Shown: positions 4,616 to 11,926 of the stretch, in pieces
Layout: every line of letters begins with the position of its first letter
How positions within the stretch are numbered: the first letter of the stretch is position 1
Source: WRIS01 sp964345475
GTDB taxonomy: Bacteria; Actinomycetota; Coriobacteriia; Coriobacteriales; Eggerthellaceae
Assembly (NCBI GenBank): GCA_964345475.1
Contig: CAYFQW010000024.1
Coordinates: 1-11,926 of the forward strand
Length of the DNA: 11,926 nt
Direction: 5' to 3'
Notes under the pieces: model-generated
The model's database searches: none
What the model was told of the DNA's origin: nothing
The model's input: the letters and a program-made list of their open reading frames with translations, nothing else
Program-made: the position numbers and the translations under genes

Positions 4616-6817
4616 GTGTGCGTTATGCAAAATAAGGACAAAGAATATCAACCGCAGGGATGGCTTGTAGCAGTTGTTGCCGTAGTTTTGCTCCTTGTTG
4701 GCGCTGCAGTTGCACTCGTTTTGTATTCCTCGCTCGATACCCAGCTTGAGGGCAGTACAAATCGTGAGACTAAAATACTCACTATGCAAATTCTTATACT
4801 ATGCCTTTTTTCTATACCTGCTGTTCTATCCCTTCTGTATTTTGCATATTGGAAAAAGCAGGCCGAAAATAGAATCCAAATGAAGACACAGCTCTACGGG
4901 GCTCTGTCCGAGAGCTTGGATATGTCGGTAAACGTGATTTCACTTAAGAAGTATGAAGTGACGCCTATCATCGCAAAAACACGTGAAATTCTCGGCTATT
5001 CTATGGCCGAACTTTTAGGCAGCAAGCAGATAGCCGAGCGAATGAACCTCTCAAGCTCGGGACTTGCTATGATACAAAGGCTTCATGACGGCAAGCTTGA
5101 TACCTTAGAAAGGGGGGAATTCTCCTTTAGAAAAAGGGAGAGTGGGGAAGATAGGTGGGCGTCTTATACGATAAAGCCCCTTGTATATAGAGAGCAAAAA
5201 CAGCTGCTCGTAATCTTCCAAGATATAACTAAAGCGAAAAACATCGAACTTTCGATGAGGGAGGCCATGGTTGCTGCGGAAGTTGCAAATCAGGCCAAGT
5301 CCGAGTTCCTTTCTCGTATGAGCCACGAGATACGAACGCCCATGAACACTATAATCGGCATGAGCCAGATTGCCGAGAAGCATATAGACGAGCCCGAAAA
5401 GCTTCAATCGAACCTAGAGAAAATCAAGATGTCTTCCACACATCTTTTAGATCTCATCAACGACGTCCTGGACATTTCAAGAATCGAAAGCGGCAAGATG
5501 ATGCTTGTTTGCGAGGAGTTCTCCCTGTGCGAGGTTATAGACAGCGTCAGCCTCGTTATAGAACCTCAGTGCGAGCAGAAAAATCAGGAATTTTTGGTCA
5601 CGCGCCCTCAAAAGAGCTTCGGAAAACTCGTGGGAGACAGAACCCGTTTGCAACAGGTGCTCATCAATATACTGTCGAATGCAGTTAAGTACACGCCTCA
5701 GGGTGGTCGTATCTCCTTCACGGTTTCGCAGGAGGAGAGTAGCCTGAAGCATTACGTCAAGTTGTTCTTCGTTATTGAAGACACCGGCATCGGGATGACG
5801 GAGGAGTATCAAAAGCATATTTTTGAGCCGTTTGCCATGGAGCAACGCGCAATGGCCCAGGGCACGGGGCTTGGAATGTCTATCGTGAAAAACATCTTAA
5901 CGATGATGAACGGTGACATCCAAATAGAAAGCGAAGTGGATAAAGGGTCGCGTTTTACCGTAGTTCTCAATCTTGAGATGGCTGGCAAGCGGCCTCGCTC
6001 GGAATGGAGCTGTTGTTACCAGAACGAAATGAATCAAGCGCAGCTTGATATCGGTAATGGGGAAGAGTTTTTTGTGGAGCCTGCACGCGACGAAGGCAGT
6101 TCCGTTTCTTTGGGCACAGCTTCCCCAAGCACCGAGCCGGAGCCTTCCCAAGACGCTTCATCGGAGGCCGTATCGGCTGCAACCCTTGTGTCGAGGAGCT
6201 CCTCCGAGGCTGCAGACGNNNNNNNNNNNNNNNNNNNNNNNNNNNNNNNNNNNNNNNNNNNNNNNNNNNNNNNNNNNNNNNNNNNNNNNNNNNNNNNNNN
6301 NNNNNNNNNNNNNNNNNNCGTATCGGCTGCAACCCTTGTGTCGAGGAGCTCCTCCGAGGCTGCAGACGGCATATCCCCCGAGGCTGCAGACGACATATCT
6401 GTTGAAAGCGCCCAGGGAGGCCCCGATTTCTCTAAGCTACGCATTTTGTTGGCGGAAGACAACGAGCTCAACGCTGAAATTGCCCAAGAGCTACTTCGGG
6501 ATGCTGGGCTTTCCGTTGATTGGATGCGCGATGGCAAGGAGCTCTGCGACAGGTTTGAGCATTCAGATCCAGGGTATTATGACTTGATTCTGATGGATAT
6601 CCAAATGCCACGCATGACAGGGTATGAAGCAACGGAGCACCTCAGAGGGCTCGATAGGGAAGACGCACACACTATCCCCATCCTTGCGATGTCAGCGAAT
6701 GCTTTCGCAGAAGACGCACAAACCTCTTTGGACAAGGGGATGAACGGGCATCTTTCAAAACCGATAGATATAAAAGTCGTGCTAAAGGCTATCGCCGAAC
6801 AGCTTTCCCTCAGTTAG
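4616..6817 (+). CDS. Hybrid sensor histidine kinase with receiver domain (contains assembly gap)
   Basis: Two membrane segments (about residues 16-39 and 57-79) enclose a very short outside loop. Next comes a divergent PAS-like region (about 95-205), then HisKA with FLSRMSHEIRTPMN and phospho-acceptor His237. The ATPase domain shows LSNAVKYTP (N box), DTGIGM (G1), FEPFAME (F) and GTGLGMSIV (G2). A low-complexity Ser/Ala/Glu linker leads to a C-terminal receiver: ILLAEDNELNAE, LMDIQMP with acceptor Asp661, and LSKPID with Lys715 (numbering includes the gap). It would autophosphorylate and pass phosphate to its own receiver; no HPt domain or response regulator is nearby. The start is the GTG at 4616, because GAGG lies 7 nt before it and a stop codon directly precedes; the ATG at 4625 is the alternative. 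The 100 N fall in the linker. If the duplicated 50 bp flanks are one sequence, the protein is 683 rather than 733 residues. Confidence 0.9.
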   Translation: MCVMQNKDKEYQPQGWLVAVVAVVLLLVGAAVALVLYSSLDTQLEGSTNRETKILTMQILILCLFSIPAVLSLLYFAYWKKQAENRIQMKTQLYGALSESLDMSVNVISLKKYEVTPIIAKTREILGYSMAELLGSKQIAERMNLSSSGLAMIQRLHDGKLDTLERGEFSFRKRESGEDRWASYTIKPLVYREQKQLLVIFQDITKAKNIELSMREAMVAAEVANQAKSEFLSRMSHEIRTPMNTIIGMSQIAEKHIDEPEKLQSNLEKIKMSSTHLLDLINDVLDISRIESGKMMLVCEEFSLCEVIDSVSLVIEPQCEQKNQEFLVTRPQKSFGKLVGDRTRLQQVLINILSNAVKYTPQGGRISFTVSQEESSLKHYVKLFFVIEDTGIGMTEEYQKHIFEPFAMEQRAMAQGTGLGMSIVKNILTMMNGDIQIESEVDKGSRFTVVLNLEMAGKRPRSEWSCCYQNEMNQAQLDIGNGEEFFVEPARDEGSSVSLGTASPSTEPEPSQDASSEAVSAATLVSRSSSEAADXXXXXXXXXXXXXXXXXXXXXXXXXXXXXXXXXXVSAATLVSRSSSEAADGISPEAADDISVESAQGGPDFSKLRILLAEDNELNAEIAQELLRDAGLSVDWMRDGKELCDRFEHSDPGYYDLILMDIQMPRMTGYEATEHLRGLDREDAHTIPILAMSANAFAEDAQTSLDKGMNGHLSKPIDIKVVLKAIAEQLSLS
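6219..6318. other. Assembly gap of 100 N flanked by identical 50 bp
   Basis: Bases 6169-6218 and 6319-6368 are identical and abut the N run on each side. Exactly 100 N is a customary placeholder. Removing the gap plus one copy deletes 150 bp, or 50 codons, so the reading frame is kept either way. The two contigs may simply overlap, or a tandem repeat was collapsed. Confidence 0.95.
6350..6421 (+). repeat. 24-bp tandem repeat in the histidine kinase linker
   Basis: Units at 6350-6373 and 6374-6397 match at 22 of 24 positions, and a decayed third unit follows at 6398-6421. They encode SSEAADGI, SPEAADDI and SVESAQGG in frame. The repeat lies next to the assembly gap and may explain it. Confidence 0.75.
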
Positions 6818-6823
6818 GTGCGC

Positions 6824-6829
6824 TATAAT
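6824..6829 (+). promoter_or_regulatory. Candidate -10 box for serS
   Basis: A perfect TATAAT follows the histidine kinase stop by 7 bp and lies 42 bp before the serS start. No good -35 is visible at 16-19 bp upstream, so this is tentative. The 54-bp gap is too short for a T-box leader. Confidence 0.4.
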
Positions 6830-6871
6830 CTACATCAATACGCATGGCCTGAAGAAAGAGAGTGATCATCG

Positions 6872-8152
6872 ATGTTGGATATTCGTTTTGTACGTGAAAA
6901 TCAAGAAGTTGTCGCAGCTTCTATGAAAAACCGTGGTGTTAATTGGGACCATGCTCGCTTTGCGGACCTTGATGAGCAGCGCCGTGAGGCAATCGCCCAA
7001 GAAGAAGCCTTGCAGGCAGAGCGCAATGCAAGCTCCAAAGAAATCGGCAAGCTGATGTCGGCAGGCAAGAAGGACGAAGCCGAGGCAATAAAAGAAAAAG
7101 TTCGTGAAATCAACGAGAAGCTTGAACTCGCCTCTGATGCACGAGACAAGATAGACGATGAGCTAAAAACGTTGCTCATGACCGTTCCGAATATGTCTGC
7201 CGAATCCACCCCCGTTGGAGACAGTGAGGACGATAACCCGGAGGTACGCCGTTGGGGAACTCCTCCCGAGTTTGATTTTGAGCACAAGGCCCATTGGGAT
7301 CTCGGCCCGGAACTGGGCATTATTGATTTTGAGCGCGCTGTGAGGTTGGCTCGAAGCCGATTTGTTCTTCTTTCAGGCCACGGGGCGCGCCTTGAGAGGG
7401 CCATCATCAATTTCATGATCGATACCCATGTGGGAAGGGGCTATCACGAGTGGTGGTGTCCGGCTCTTGCAAATGCAGAAACTCTTACTGGCACGGGACA
7501 GCTTCCTAAATTTGAGGAAGATCTATTCAAGACGACTGGCGGCCTCTACCTTATTCCTACTGCAGAGGTACAGCTTACTAATATCCATGCACGTGAGGTT
7601 CTTGAAGCTGATGACCTCACGCTTAAATACTGCGGCTACACCCCCTGCTTCCGCGAAGAGGCGGGTAGCGCAGGGCGTGATACGCGCGGCCTCATCAGAG
7701 TTCATCAATTCGATAAGGTTGAGATGGTTAAGTATGCAAAGCCAGAAGAGAGCTATGATGAGCTTGAGGCTATGGTCGAGGATGCTGAAAATATTTTGCA
7801 ACTGCTTGGTCTTCCATATCGTGTTATTACACTCTGTACGGGAGACATAGGATTTTCAGCTGCAAAGACCTACGATCTTGAGGTTTGGCTGCCTTCATAT
7901 AATGGGTACAAGGAGATATCGTCATGCTCCAACTGTACTGACTTCCAGGCACGCAGAGCTGCCATCAAATACCGCGATCCCGAGAATTTTAAGGGCACGC
8001 GCCTCGTTCACACCTTGAACGGGTCGGGTCTAGCGGTTGGTCGCACCATGGCTGCAATTATTGAGAATTACCAACAAGAAGACGGATCGATCAAAGTGCC
8101 TGAAGCGCTCGTTCCTTATATGGGAGGGCTGGAGCGCATCGAAAAGGCCTAG
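6872..8152 (+). CDS. serS: Seryl-tRNA synthetase
   Basis: This 426-residue class II aminoacyl-tRNA synthetase would charge tRNA-Ser (and tRNA-Sec, if present) with serine in the cytoplasm. Its N-terminal part (about 27-105) is a charged antiparallel coiled-coil arm that recognises the long variable arm of tRNA-Ser. The catalytic core has the serine-binding TAE at 230-232, motif 2 FREEAGSAGRDTRG (260-273) with RVHQF just after, and motif 3 GSGLAVGRTMAAIIENY with Arg391. It ends with KVPEALVPYMGG, normal for the family. The ATG at 6872 follows GAAAGAGAG. The start gives the standard MLDIRFVREN opening. The next gene begins 22 bp after its stop. Confidence 0.98.
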   Translation: MLDIRFVRENQEVVAASMKNRGVNWDHARFADLDEQRREAIAQEEALQAERNASSKEIGKLMSAGKKDEAEAIKEKVREINEKLELASDARDKIDDELKTLLMTVPNMSAESTPVGDSEDDNPEVRRWGTPPEFDFEHKAHWDLGPELGIIDFERAVRLARSRFVLLSGHGARLERAIINFMIDTHVGRGYHEWWCPALANAETLTGTGQLPKFEEDLFKTTGGLYLIPTAEVQLTNIHAREVLEADDLTLKYCGYTPCFREEAGSAGRDTRGLIRVHQFDKVEMVKYAKPEESYDELEAMVEDAENILQLLGLPYRVITLCTGDIGFSAAKTYDLEVWLPSYNGYKEISSCSNCTDFQARRAAIKYRDPENFKGTRLVHTLNGSGLAVGRTMAAIIENYQQEDGSIKVPEALVPYMGGLERIEKA

Positions 8153-8174
8153 AGCCTCTGTTCGGATATGCACT

Positions 8175-8927
8175 ATGACGACAGAAAAAAAAGAGCCGAA
8201 ACGAAGATCCGTTAAGGATGTAAAACGAGCGAAGCCAAGCAAAAAGACGAAAAAGCAGAGCGCTTCAGAATTTTCCGAGGACAAAGGCCCGCAAGACGAG
8301 GCTGCTTCGCCACAAGCCGCTGCATCAAAAGCTGCGCCGACGAAGACCGCCCCCCAAAAGGCCGTTTCATCAAAAGACGCTTCGACAAAAGCTGCTGCGC
8401 AAAAAGATGCCCCCAGTAAGGCTGCTTCTGCAAAAACGGCCGCGCCAAAGGCCGCCCGGTCAAAAGCCGCTTCGGCGGCTTCGAGTAACAGACGGCAGAA
8501 GAAAAAGCTACGTTGGGTGAAAATCCTTACTGCCCTCGTTTTGGTTCTCGGGCTCATTGCTGCTGGGCTCTTTGCCTGGAACCGTTGGTTCCGCTTCGAT
8601 GATGCTCAGGATATCTTAGGTGAATGGGTGTACCAAGAGGGAGACTCGACGGTGCAGGTGTTCATCTCCGAGACGGATATTCATCTGACAGAATCAGTGG
8701 CCTACTCCTACACCATAGACACGACGGCAAAAACTTTGGAATATGATTTTGGAAGCCTGCAAGGCTCTGGCGCTTATCGATTCTCCAGCGACAGGAATAC
8801 CGTGGTCATTGCCGAAGAGACGAAAGGCAATTTGATGGTTGATTTAAAAGTTTCTCTCGATATGGCGGAGCTTTTAGAGGGCTTCGATTCTGAGGACTGT
8901 ATCGTATTAGAGCGGGAGAGTGCTTAA
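8175..8927 (+). CDS. Single-pass membrane protein with Lys/Ala pentapeptide-repeat cytoplasmic tail
   Basis: The protein has 250 residues from the ATG at 8175 (MTTEKKEPK). Its first 115 or so residues are very basic and Ala-rich, including ten tandem pentapeptides of the form xKxAx (residues 51-100). One membrane segment follows (about 119-135, ILTALVLVLGLIAAGLF), then a 110-residue domain likely outside the cell that opens with ILGEWVYQEGD and is rich in alternating beta-type residues. The positive-inside rule puts the repeat tail in the cytoplasm, where such Lys/Ala tails (as in histone H1-like and mycobacterial Hlp proteins) can bind nucleic acid; that role is inference. I do not recognise the outer domain. 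The frame is open back to 8037, but that part overlaps serS and is rejected. It sits between serS and the next gene, which it overlaps by 8 bp. Confidence 0.82.
   Translation: MTTEKKEPKRRSVKDVKRAKPSKKTKKQSASEFSEDKGPQDEAASPQAAASKAAPTKTAPQKAVSSKDASTKAAAQKDAPSKAASAKTAAPKAARSKAASAASSNRRQKKKLRWVKILTALVLVLGLIAAGLFAWNRWFRFDDAQDILGEWVYQEGDSTVQVFISETDIHLTESVAYSYTIDTTAKTLEYDFGSLQGSGAYRFSSDRNTVVIAEETKGNLMVDLKVSLDMAELLEGFDSEDCIVLERESA
8325..8474 (+). repeat. Ten tandem 15-bp units encoding xKxAx pentapeptides
   Basis: The units run in frame without interruption. Position 2 is always Lys and position 4 always Ala. Position 3 is Ala, Thr or Asp. DNA identity between units is moderate, with CAAAAG recurring in many, so the array is old or drifting rather than freshly expanded. 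Confidence 0.85.
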
Positions 8928-9339
8928 TCTGAGCGACGTCCTGACACTCGAACGAATCACGGTCAAAAAGGACCGCGTGGTATGCGATATAAAAATCACA
9001 GCCAAGGACAAGCGCTATACCAACCCAGAGCTTATAAAGACAGTGCTGCAGCAGTATCCTCATTTAGCGAATCACACTTGTAAAAACAAAAAAGGCACCT
9101 CTTTTGCTGCGGTTATGGAACAGACATCGCTTCCGCATCTTTTGGAGCACATGGTTATCGAGGCACAGGCTTTCTCTGATTCACATGCAGAAAAACAAAG
9201 CGATACATTGTTTGTAGGTATGAGTACGTGGCTTGATGAAAAAGAGGGGACAGCACGAGTAGAAGTAAGTTTTATGGACGATATACAAGCTTTACGTGCC
9301 TTTCATGATGCATCGCAGATCCTCAATAATGCTCTATGA
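8920..9339 (+). CDS. Small uncharacterised protein with HxxEH motif (possibly like the cyanophycin synthetase N-terminal domain)
   Basis: This 139-residue soluble protein has a beta-rich N-terminal third (LERITVKKDRVVCDIKITA), then HLLEHMVIEAQ with His73, Glu76, His77, Glu81 and Gln83, then STWLDEKEGTARVEVSFMDD and a terminal helix (ALRAFHDASQILNN). An H-x-x-E-H-(3)-E-x-Q pattern followed by an A-rich helix recalls the N-terminal domain of cyanophycin synthetase. HxxEH alone also recalls the zinc site of M16 peptidases, but this protein is far too short for one. The family is not established. The start is a GTG at 8920 overlapping the previous gene's end by 8 bp; GGGAGA is very close to it, so initiation probably relies on coupling. 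No other early start exists in the frame. Confidence 0.72.
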   Translation: MLNLSDVLTLERITVKKDRVVCDIKITAKDKRYTNPELIKTVLQQYPHLANHTCKNKKGTSFAAVMEQTSLPHLLEHMVIEAQAFSDSHAEKQSDTLFVGMSTWLDEKEGTARVEVSFMDDIQALRAFHDASQILNNAL

Positions 9340-9380
9340 TATAGTAAAAAATTCAAATACTTCAAAGAGAAGGATATACG

Positions 9381-10652
9381 ATGGCGTCTGCTCATATCAC
9401 TTTTGACTTCACAGAAGATAAGATTGCGAACCGAGTAAAGAAGATGCGCTCGTCAGCAGTGCGCGATTTGTTTTCTGCGGCAACAAGCGATGACGTTATC
9501 TCTCTTTCGGGCGGTATGCCAGCAGTCTCGCTCTTGTCTGAAGCTTCGATGAGAAAAGCAGTGGAAATGGCTGTCGGAGGTAAAAAACACCTCGCTCTCC
9601 AGTACACTGCTACCGATGGCCTACCCGGCGCTAAGCAGGCGATTTGTGACATCATGCGTGACGTTGGAATTCGCTGCAATACTGATGATATTATGCTTAC
9701 GACAGGTGCACAAGAAGCGCTTGATCTTGTCGCAAAAACCTTTATAGATGTGGGCGATATTATTTTGGCTGAAGGCCCCACTTATCTGGGTGCGCTACAG
9801 GCTTTTTCAGCCTACGAACCCGAGGTGCGCTGTATCGAGCAGGATGAGCACGGCATGCGTATGGACCTGCTTGAGGAAGAGCTCAAGAAGCTAGGCCGAG
9901 GAAAGGTGAAGTTTCTCTACACCATTCCCAACTTCTCAAACCCAGCTGGAATAACGATGACGCCTGAGCGTCGCAAACGCCTCGTAGAGCTTGCAGAGGA
10001 ATACGACTTTTTTATCTTGGAAGATGATCCATACGGACGCCTGCGCTACGAGGGCGGGCATGTTCTGCCCCTAAAAGCCCTTTCAGACAGGGTTATATAT
10101 CTTGGAACTGTGTCAAAAATTATTGCTCCAGGTTTACGTATCGGCTGGATTATCGCTGCAAGGTGCATCTTAGAGCGCATAAACCTGGTCAAGCAGGGCA
10201 CAGACTTATGTGGAAGCGCCTTTACCATGGTGGTGGTCGAGCACTACTTCAACGATACGCCCTGGAAAAAGACCTTGCAAAAATTCATTGAAACCTATCG
10301 GGAACGGCGCGATGCAATGCTTGATGCGCTGGAGGAATATTTTCCTCCAGAGGCCACGTGGACCCATCCTGACGGAGGATTTTTCGTTTGGGTGAGCCTG
10401 CCAGATTATGTAGATACCGGTTCTATGCTCACTACGGCACTTGAAAATGGAGTCACGTATACTCCGGGAGATTCCTTTTACCCTGGCGGTTCAGCGGGGA
10501 AAAACAGTATGCGTATTGCGTTTTGTTACGAGGAGCCTGAAAAATTACGTGAAGCCATCAGGCGTTTGTCCGTAGTAATTAATGAAAGGCTCGAGCTATA
10601 TCGTGCATTTTTGGATGCTGGGGCAATAAAAAGACCCGACACATCTAGCTAA
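9381..10652 (+). CDS. PLP-dependent aminotransferase, class I/II (2-aminoadipate/aromatic type)
   Basis: This 423-residue fold-type I aminotransferase resembles the LysN/KAT II/MocR-like subgroup. It has the subgroup's LSGGMPAVSLL opening (about 38-48), QYTATDGLPGAKQAI, TTGAQEALDLV, PNFSNPAGITMT with Asn187, EDDPYGRLRY (214-223), GTVSKIIAPGLRIGW with PLP-binding Lys246, and NSMRIAF with the carboxylate-binding Arg. It would transfer amino groups between an amino acid and a 2-oxo acid in the cytoplasm; the substrate cannot be fixed from sequence (aminoadipate, aromatic and branched-chain amino acids are all seen in the group). No helix-turn-helix domain is attached, so it is not a MocR regulator. 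The ATG at 9381 has an excellent AGAAGGA 6 nt upstream. Confidence 0.92.
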   Translation: MASAHITFDFTEDKIANRVKKMRSSAVRDLFSAATSDDVISLSGGMPAVSLLSEASMRKAVEMAVGGKKHLALQYTATDGLPGAKQAICDIMRDVGIRCNTDDIMLTTGAQEALDLVAKTFIDVGDIILAEGPTYLGALQAFSAYEPEVRCIEQDEHGMRMDLLEEELKKLGRGKVKFLYTIPNFSNPAGITMTPERRKRLVELAEEYDFFILEDDPYGRLRYEGGHVLPLKALSDRVIYLGTVSKIIAPGLRIGWIIAARCILERINLVKQGTDLCGSAFTMVVVEHYFNDTPWKKTLQKFIETYRERRDAMLDALEEYFPPEATWTHPDGGFFVWVSLPDYVDTGSMLTTALENGVTYTPGDSFYPGGSAGKNSMRIAFCYEEPEKLREAIRRLSVVINERLELYRAFLDAGAIKRPDTSS

Positions 10653-10745
10653 GGGTGGGCAGACACCTTATTATCAGCACTATTGCTTAACAGCGGAGAA
10701 AAGTTTCAAGGTAATGAAAGATTTTCTGAGAGACAAGAGGACAGC

Positions 10746-11729
10746 ATGAAGGTAGCAGTATTAATGGGCGGGAGTTCCTTTGAGCGTCAATTCAGCCTGG
10801 CAAGCGGGAAGCGAGTTTGTGCAGCGCTTGAAGAGGCAGGCCATAAAATTGTAGCCCTTGACACCACAAAAGAACTCGTTCCCACCTTAAGAAGCGAGCG
10901 TCCCGATGTGTGCTACAGTGCACTTCACGGCAAGCATGGAGAAGACGGCACGATTCAAAGTCTCCTCGAGTTTCTCGAGATTCCTTTGGTTGGCGCAACG
11001 GCTTCAGTATGCCGCAGAACCTGGAACAAGGTGTTTCTTCCCTCGACGATTGAGAGGTTTCGCAAGGCCAGCAATGAGCCTGGAACTGCGTCTTGGCCAC
11101 TCGGCGTATGCATAGCACGAGACGCGTTTAAAGACATGGGTGCCGCAACGGCGATTGATTTGCTTGAGACACGTATCCCTGGCGGTTTCCCCCTGGCTGT
11201 AAAACCTGCCTGTGGCGGTTCGGCTATGGGCGTCCACAGGGTTGATAAGGCCGAAGACTTAGGCGAGGCCATCCTGGATGCTTTAAGCTATGATGCGGAA
11301 GTTATCATCCAGCAGTGGATAGAGGGAGTAGAAGTTGCCGTTTCTATTTTGGGGGAAGGATGGGATGCACAAGCGCTTCCTCCAGTAGAGATCGTACCCA
11401 AAAAAGGCCTGTATACTACCGCGGCGAGGCTCTCGCCTGATGCCACTGATTTCTTTGCCCCTGTACGCGAGTCTTCACTCAGCAGCAATCCTGCTGAAGC
11501 TCAGGCTATACGTGCAGAAATCGAACGAGCGGCTCTTGAGGTGTATCGCGCATTCGGAGTTCGCGATTTAGGTCGAGTTGACCTCATCTGGGACGGGGCT
11601 GAGGCACGTGTTTTGGAGATTGATATTTCTCCTGGCATGACGGAGCTCTCGCTATTCCCAGCTGCCTGTGCGGCAGCCGACCTTTCTTTGGGAGAGGTTT
11701 TTGACGGTTTTGTACAAAAATATGCCTAA
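10746..11729 (+). CDS. ddl: D-alanine-D-alanine ligase family protein (divergent active site)
   Basis: This 327-residue ATP-grasp enzyme would join two D-amino acids for peptidoglycan precursor synthesis. Family marks are VLMGGSSFERQFSLASG (Glu13), HGKHGEDGTIQSLLEF (61-76), KPACGGSAMGV, VEVAVSILGE, LPPVEIVPKKG, and RVDLIWD with Asp279, then LEIDISPGMTE with Glu291 and Asp293. Compared with E. coli DdlB, the metal ligand Asn272 is Asp here. The omega loop has Tyr223 but Arg228 and Leu229 where DdlB has Lys215 and Tyr216. The length is normal. The ATG at 10746 is preceded by AAGAGGA 4 nt upstream; an in-frame ATG at 10683 lacks this and would add an unlikely tail. It probably makes D-Ala-D-Ala, but specificity is open. 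Confidence 0.87.
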   Translation: MKVAVLMGGSSFERQFSLASGKRVCAALEEAGHKIVALDTTKELVPTLRSERPDVCYSALHGKHGEDGTIQSLLEFLEIPLVGATASVCRRTWNKVFLPSTIERFRKASNEPGTASWPLGVCIARDAFKDMGAATAIDLLETRIPGGFPLAVKPACGGSAMGVHRVDKAEDLGEAILDALSYDAEVIIQQWIEGVEVAVSILGEGWDAQALPPVEIVPKKGLYTTAARLSPDATDFFAPVRESSLSSNPAEAQAIRAEIERAALEVYRAFGVRDLGRVDLIWDGAEARVLEIDISPGMTELSLFPAACAAADLSLGEVFDGFVQKYA

Positions 11730-11804
11730 GGTCGTGTATTTTACATCTCGGCAACCGTTTCATTAATATGAGAAATACTGCATGATCGGTTTGAAAGCGT
11801 GTCT

Positions 11805-11810
11805 TATAAT
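11805..11810 (+). promoter_or_regulatory. Candidate -10 box for the last, partial gene
   Basis: A perfect TATAAT lies 70 bp before the ATG at 11881. No -35 is visible at normal spacing (TTGAAA at 11791 is only 8 bp away). The 151-bp gap also holds a short inverted repeat, TGCAA-TG-TTGCA (11849-11860), and no clear terminator. Confidence 0.35.
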
Positions 11811-11880
11811 AGGCGAAATTAGGTAAAGTATTTTAAGACATGAAGCAATGCAATGTTGCAAATGTGTAAAGGAGATATAT

Positions 11881-11926
11881 ATGAATAAAGGAGTAGGGGC
11901 ATTTATACTCGGCAGCTTGCTAGGTG
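11881..11926 (+). CDS. Start of a small protein gene, cut by the window edge (perhaps YtxH-like)
   Basis: A near-ideal AAAGGAG (11868-11874) stands 6 nt before the ATG. The visible 15 residues, MNKGVGAFILGSLLG, are glycine-rich and hydrophobic, as at the start of YtxH-domain proteins (Gly-zipper membrane helix). This is too short to assign with confidence. The strong ribosome-binding site suggests an abundant product. Confidence 0.6.
   Translation, partial: MNKGVGAFILGSLLG

Noticed and set aside
6818..6871. T-box riboswitch before serS
   Set aside because: The gap is only 54 bp and contains no T-box sequence or specifier hairpin.
8037..8174. A longer N-terminus for the repeat-tail membrane protein
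   Set aside because: The frame is open but lies inside serS in another frame and has no start signal. The ATG at 8175 begins typical sequence right after serS ends.
8325..8474. CRISPR-like or minisatellite array
   Set aside because: The 15-bp periodicity is codon-level, in frame and degenerate, with no spacers. It is coding repeat sequence.
8030..8557. A 175-codon minus-strand frame rich in Ala and Phe
   Set aside because: It is the mirror of the Lys/Ala pentapeptide repeat and the end of serS. It has no ribosome-binding site and low-complexity composition.
8992..9171. M16 metallopeptidase, from the HLLEHM motif
   Set aside because: M16 domains are over 200 residues, with a distal glutamate about 75 residues after the motif and surrounding signatures. 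This protein has 139 residues and lacks them.
10683..10745. Upstream ATG start for the D-Ala ligase
   Set aside because: It would add 21 residues of charged sequence not seen in the family. The ATG at 10746 has a good ribosome-binding site and starts the canonical first beta strand.
670..11729. A glycopeptide-resistance (van) cluster, suggested by a VanZ-family gene and a D-Ala ligase
   Set aside because: The two genes are 9.5 kb apart with unrelated genes between them. No vanH, vanX or dedicated VanRS pair is visible, and both families are mostly ordinary chromosomal genes.

Overview
The window looks like a chromosomal segment of an actinobacterium of class Coriobacteriia (Eggerthella-like), of moderate GC. 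I infer this from protein style: a hybrid histidine kinase with typical sequence motifs, a kinase with a polytopic tail, and a family-style D-Ala ligase. No 16S gene is present, so the placement is provisional. A run of exactly 100 N shows that it is a draft scaffold.

Left part, 1-1173. A tRNA-Leu (CAG) is on the minus strand. Just downstream of it is a decayed AbiEi-type antitoxin gene: its N-terminus and C-terminal half survive in different frames. It keeps a good promoter that would start transcription almost at its ATG. A VanZ-family membrane protein is divergent from the tRNA.

Middle part, 1364-4439. A Ser/Thr protein kinase with a large membrane tail (plus strand) converges on a pyridoxal/pyridoxamine kinase (minus strand). 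The space between them holds imperfect repeats and a stem-loop built around the kinase stop codon. Upstream of the vitamin kinase, also on the minus strand, is a one-pass small membrane protein with an acidic tail.

Right part, 4616-11926. All genes are on the plus strand: a hybrid histidine kinase with a receiver domain, seryl-tRNA synthetase, a membrane protein with ten Lys/Ala pentapeptide repeats, a small protein with an HxxEH motif, a PLP aminotransferase, a D-Ala-D-Ala ligase-type enzyme with changed omega-loop residues, and the first 15 codons of another gene. The spacing of serS, the repeat protein and the HxxEH protein (22-bp gap, then an 8-bp overlap) suggests one transcript. The N run interrupts the histidine kinase linker and is flanked by the same 50 bp on both sides, so it is probably an artefact or a collapsed repeat.

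Most of the window is ordinary housekeeping and cell-envelope sequence. I see no CRISPR array, insertion sequence, rRNA or complete defence system. The points most worth checking are the HxxEH orphan protein, the ligase active-site changes, the antitoxin remnant at the window edge, and the repeat and gap in the sensor kinase.
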